From positions 1 through 7,832 of the forward strand of contig JAWLFN010000126.1 of NCBI GenBank assembly GCA_041685555.1: 7,832 nt of DNA. The letters are read 5' to 3'. The first letter of the stretch is position 1. Each line of letters begins with the position of its first letter. This stretch comes from PWQG01 sp041685555. GTDB taxonomy: Bacteria; Pseudomonadota; Gammaproteobacteria; Pseudomonadales; Pseudohongiellaceae. The notes below the pieces were generated by a model that was not told the DNA's origin, searched no databases, and saw only the letters and a list, made by a program, of their open reading frames with translations. The position numbers and the translations under genes are program-made. Shown piece after piece: positions 5,915 through 7,832 of the stretch.

Positions 5915-7642
5915 TCAGTTTCGTTCCATCGTTTCCGCATGCTGTTCACGCAGGGCCTTCTTGGCGATCTTTCCAGTGGCAATGCGCTCCAGCGTGCGGG
6001 TCTGGACGCGGATGTGGGTGGGGATCTTGAAAGTGGCAATCCGGTCCCTGAGAAAGGCCTGCAGGTCGGCTTCGCTGACGCTGGCTCCCGGCGTGATCAT
6101 CACAGTGGCGCCAACGATCTCCCCGAGACGCTCATCCGGCAGGCCGTAGACCGCTGCCTCATGGACTTCGGGATGCTCCGCAAGAGCATACTCCACCTCC
6201 GCGCAGGCCACGTTCTCGCCACCCCGGATCACGATGTCCTTGGCCCGGTCCTTGATGACCAGAAAGCCGTGCTGATCCAGCAGTCCGATATCGCCTGTAT
6301 GGAACCAGCCATCATGCAGGGCCCTGGCCGTGTCTTCCGGACGATTCCAGTATCCCTTCATGACGGTGGCACCCTTGACGCAGATCTCGCCGATCTCACC
6401 GTTTGGCAGTTCATTGCCTTCTTCGTCAATGATCCTGATGGCCGTGACCGGCGGAGTGGGTCTGCCCGTGCTGTCCGGCTTGGCCAGATAGAATGGTCCT
6501 GTTATCGTGGCGGCTATGGCATTGGTTTCGGTCAGACCGTATCCGAGACCCGGCTGCACGACCTCATCGAACTTTTCCTGCATGAGTTTCAGGTGGCCGG
6601 GCGGTCGGGCGGCGCCGCCGCTCTGGACGATACGCAGGCTGCTGAGATCGGTGCTGTCGAAGCTGGGAGCATTCATCACCTCCCAGGTCATGGTGGGTAC
6701 GCCATGCAGCACCGTCAGTCGTTCCTTTTCGATCAACGCCAGTGCCTCTTCCGGATCCCACTTGTACATCATCACGAACTTGCGCAGGTACAGGAAGCTG
6801 AGCAGGAACTGTGCGTGACTGCCGGTGACGTGAAACAGTGGCACGTTGGACAAAATGCCCGGTTCCGATTCGTCGTCCGCCAGCTCCGGTCTCAGGATGT
6901 CGGTGACTTCCTTGGCGAACAGCCAGGTGTAAATGGCGCTGATGATATTGCGGTGGGTGGACAATACGCCCTTGGGTGATCCGGTGGAGCCCGAGGTGTA
7001 CATGATGGAGGCATCGTCATCTGGATCGATCACGATGCTGTCCAGATCTCTCCGCGGTCCACTTCTTCCTTCCCGTGCCAGTTCGTGGAACTCCGGGAAA
7101 TCCTGTCCGTCGCGTTCCGGTCGGATGGCGATGAGGTCCAGTTCCAGTTCATCATAGTGCTCGGCGAGATGGTCGATGCGTTTCTGATCGGCAAACAACA
7201 GGCGGGTGCCGCTGTCCTGCAGTCCGTAAACCATTTCCGCCCCCTGCCACCACGAATTCATCGGTACCACGATGGCGCCTATCATGGTCACCGCCATGTA
7301 GGCCATGCACCACTCCGGGTTGTTGCGCGAACAGATCGCCACCCGGTCTCCCTTCTCAAGGCTGTAGCGCTGCAGCAATACCTGGGCCATGTCTTCCGCC
7401 ACGGCCAGTGATTCGCGAAACGTGAAGCGCTCGTTCTGGTAGACGAGGAAATCCCGGTCCGCGGCCTGCAGACCGCGCTGGTAGACCTCCCTCAGATTGC
7501 GTTCGACGCTGGCGAACACTTTCTGTTCAACGCCGTTGATGGTCCGGGTGGTGGTTTCCATCGGCGTTCCAGGGCCCTGGTGGGCGATGACGATGTCACG
7601 CAGTTTCGCCAGGTCTCTTTCGATTTCCTCGGAACTCAACAT
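5915..7642 (-). CDS. AMP-forming acyl-CoA synthetase (fatty acid CoA ligase-like)
   Basis: This 575-residue enzyme of the adenylate-forming superfamily would activate a carboxylic acid, probably a fatty acid, to an acyl-AMP and then to acyl-CoA. The full motif set is visible: phosphate-binding loop YTSGSTGSPKG (215-225), LFHVTGSHAQF (269-279), GYGLTE (367-372), GWFHTGD (445-451), hinge region KDRAKDIVIRGGENV (464-478) and the C-terminal lysine K558 in ATGKIAKKALRE. Length and domain order (large N-terminal domain, small mobile C-terminal domain from about 465) are normal. No membrane segment is seen. The chain length or exact acid cannot be read from the sequence; the family also contains aromatic and dicarboxylic acid ligases. 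The start at 7642 has AGAAGAG six bases upstream and a good promoter in front. A later ATG at residue 28 is less likely. A dehydrogenase gene lies upstream on the same strand, separated by a strong hairpin. Confidence 0.95.
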   Translation of the reverse strand: MLSSEEIERDLAKLRDIVIAHQGPGTPMETTTRTINGVEQKVFASVERNLREVYQRGLQAADRDFLVYQNERFTFRESLAVAEDMAQVLLQRYSLEKGDRVAICSRNNPEWCMAYMAVTMIGAIVVPMNSWWQGAEMVYGLQDSGTRLLFADQKRIDHLAEHYDELELDLIAIRPERDGQDFPEFHELAREGRSGPRRDLDSIVIDPDDDASIMYTSGSTGSPKGVLSTHRNIISAIYTWLFAKEVTDILRPELADDESEPGILSNVPLFHVTGSHAQFLLSFLYLRKFVMMYKWDPEEALALIEKERLTVLHGVPTMTWEVMNAPSFDSTDLSSLRIVQSGGAARPPGHLKLMQEKFDEVVQPGLGYGLTETNAIAATITGPFYLAKPDSTGRPTPPVTAIRIIDEEGNELPNGEIGEICVKGATVMKGYWNRPEDTARALHDGWFHTGDIGLLDQHGFLVIKDRAKDIVIRGGENVACAEVEYALAEHPEVHEAAVYGLPDERLGEIVGATVMITPGASVSEADLQAFLRDRIATFKIPTHIRVQTRTLERIATGKIAKKALREQHAETMERN

Positions 7643-7648
7643 GGGATG

Positions 7649-7655
7649 CTCTTCT
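7649..7655 (-). promoter_or_regulatory. Ribosome binding site for the acyl-CoA synthetase gene
   Basis: AGAAGAG on the - strand ends six bases before the ATG at 7640-7642 and supports that start over the internal ATG at codon 28. Confidence 0.65.
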
Positions 7656-7663
7656 GTGCGGGT

Positions 7664-7678
7664 GCGGGAAAAGCCCGC
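7664..7678 (-). repeat. Small GC hairpin at the expected transcript start
   Basis: GCGGG and CCCGC arms (5 bp) enclose a 5-base loop (CTTTT on the - strand). It lies directly downstream of the -10 box and spans the expected transcription start near 7672. It may be incidental, or a partial 5' stem in the leader; it lacks a T-tract and is not a good terminator. Confidence 0.35.
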
Positions 7679-7706
7679 ATTATACGTGCCGGTTATCCGG
7701 AATCAA
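7679..7706 (-). promoter_or_regulatory. Sigma-70-type promoter for the acyl-CoA synthetase gene
   Basis: On the - strand, TTGATT (7701-7706) and a perfect TATAAT (7679-7684) are separated by 16 bases. A start site near 7672 would give a leader of about 30 bases holding the ribosome binding site. This is the best promoter in the window. It means the acyl-CoA synthetase gene can be expressed independently of the upstream dehydrogenase gene. Confidence 0.65.
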
Positions 7707-7715
7707 GGCAGGTGG

Positions 7716-7755
7716 GCCGCGTCCTGCCCTGTGTTTCATCTGGGCAGGTCGCGGC
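7716..7755 (-). terminator. Strong hairpin directly after the dehydrogenase stop codon
   Basis: Two 14-base arms (7716-7729 and 7742-7755) pair with a single T-T mismatch around a 12-base loop. On the - strand the hairpin begins at the base right after the TGA. No T-run follows (CCACCTGCC), so it is not a textbook intrinsic terminator. Its position and strength suggest an mRNA 3'-end or terminator-like role separating the dehydrogenase from the acyl-CoA synthetase unit. Confidence 0.5.
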
Positions 7756-7832
7756 TCATTCGCGGCGGATTTCCAGCGTGACCTTGCCCTTGGCCTTGCG
7801 TTCCCGGAAGACGTTGAAGGCCTCTACATAAT
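7756..7832 (-). CDS. C-terminal end of a probable medium-chain (zinc-type) dehydrogenase/quinone reductase
   Basis: Only the last 25 codons are visible, ending at the TGA (7756-7758) and open to the window edge. The sequence, YVEAFNVFRERKAKGKVT followed by LEIRRE, matches the usual tail of medium-chain alcohol dehydrogenases and NADPH:quinone reductases, in which a helix (EAF..FRERKAKGK) leads to a final strand (VTLEI). These enzymes use NAD(P)H to reduce or oxidise alcohols, aldehydes or enones. The tail cannot show the substrate, the cofactor or whether zinc is bound. It is on the same strand as the acyl-CoA synthetase gene, 113 bp upstream of it, with a hairpin and a new promoter between. 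Confidence 0.6.
   Translation of the reverse strand, partial: YVEAFNVFRERKAKGKVTLEIRRE

Noticed and set aside
5939..6979. A 346-codon + strand open frame opposite the acyl-CoA synthetase gene
   Set aside because: It lies wholly antisense to a gene with a complete motif set, and its translation resembles no family. It is a shadow of codon bias.

Overview
The window is GC-rich (about 60% by eye), densely coded bacterial DNA. The gene types and protein sequences fit a gammaproteobacterium, perhaps a pseudomonad-like or halophilic marine lineage, but nothing here fixes the genus. I see no tRNA, rRNA, CRISPR array, insertion sequence or phage gene.

Left part (1-1240, + strand): the 3' end of an unrecognised gene overlaps by one base the GTG start of htpX, which encodes an inner-membrane zinc metalloprotease of membrane protein quality control.

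Central part (1254-5354): the four-gene set that accompanies the bacterial proteasome-like peptidase Anbu. It holds a small transglutaminase-like cysteine enzyme (- strand), a circularly permuted ATP-grasp protein (+), an alpha-E domain protein (+) and Anbu itself (-). In the arrangement I know, these genes run in one direction as an operon. Here the quartet is intact but split into three transcription directions. The transglutaminase gene is head-to-head with the ATP-grasp gene, with a 32-bp gap. The ATP-grasp and alpha-E genes overlap by one base (TGATG). The alpha-E and Anbu genes run tail-to-tail and overlap by 7 bp. The active-site residues expected for the ATP-grasp, transglutaminase and Anbu families are all visible, so the system looks functional. 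The proposed logic, which comes from comparative genomics and is not shown by this sequence, is that the ATP-grasp enzyme forms an amide or peptide bond, the transglutaminase-like enzyme cleaves or transfers it, and Anbu is a linked peptidase.

Right part (5355-7832, all - strand): a small, highly charged unrecognised protein gene lies upstream of Anbu on the same strand. Then comes a complete AMP-forming acyl-CoA synthetase gene with a good sigma-70-type promoter, and last the C-terminal end of what is probably a medium-chain (zinc-type) alcohol dehydrogenase/quinone reductase. A strong hairpin directly after its stop codon separates it from the acyl-CoA synthetase unit. This part looks like ordinary fatty-acid or lipid metabolism.

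The most interesting region is 1254-5789: the rearranged Anbu cluster and the small charged gene beside it.
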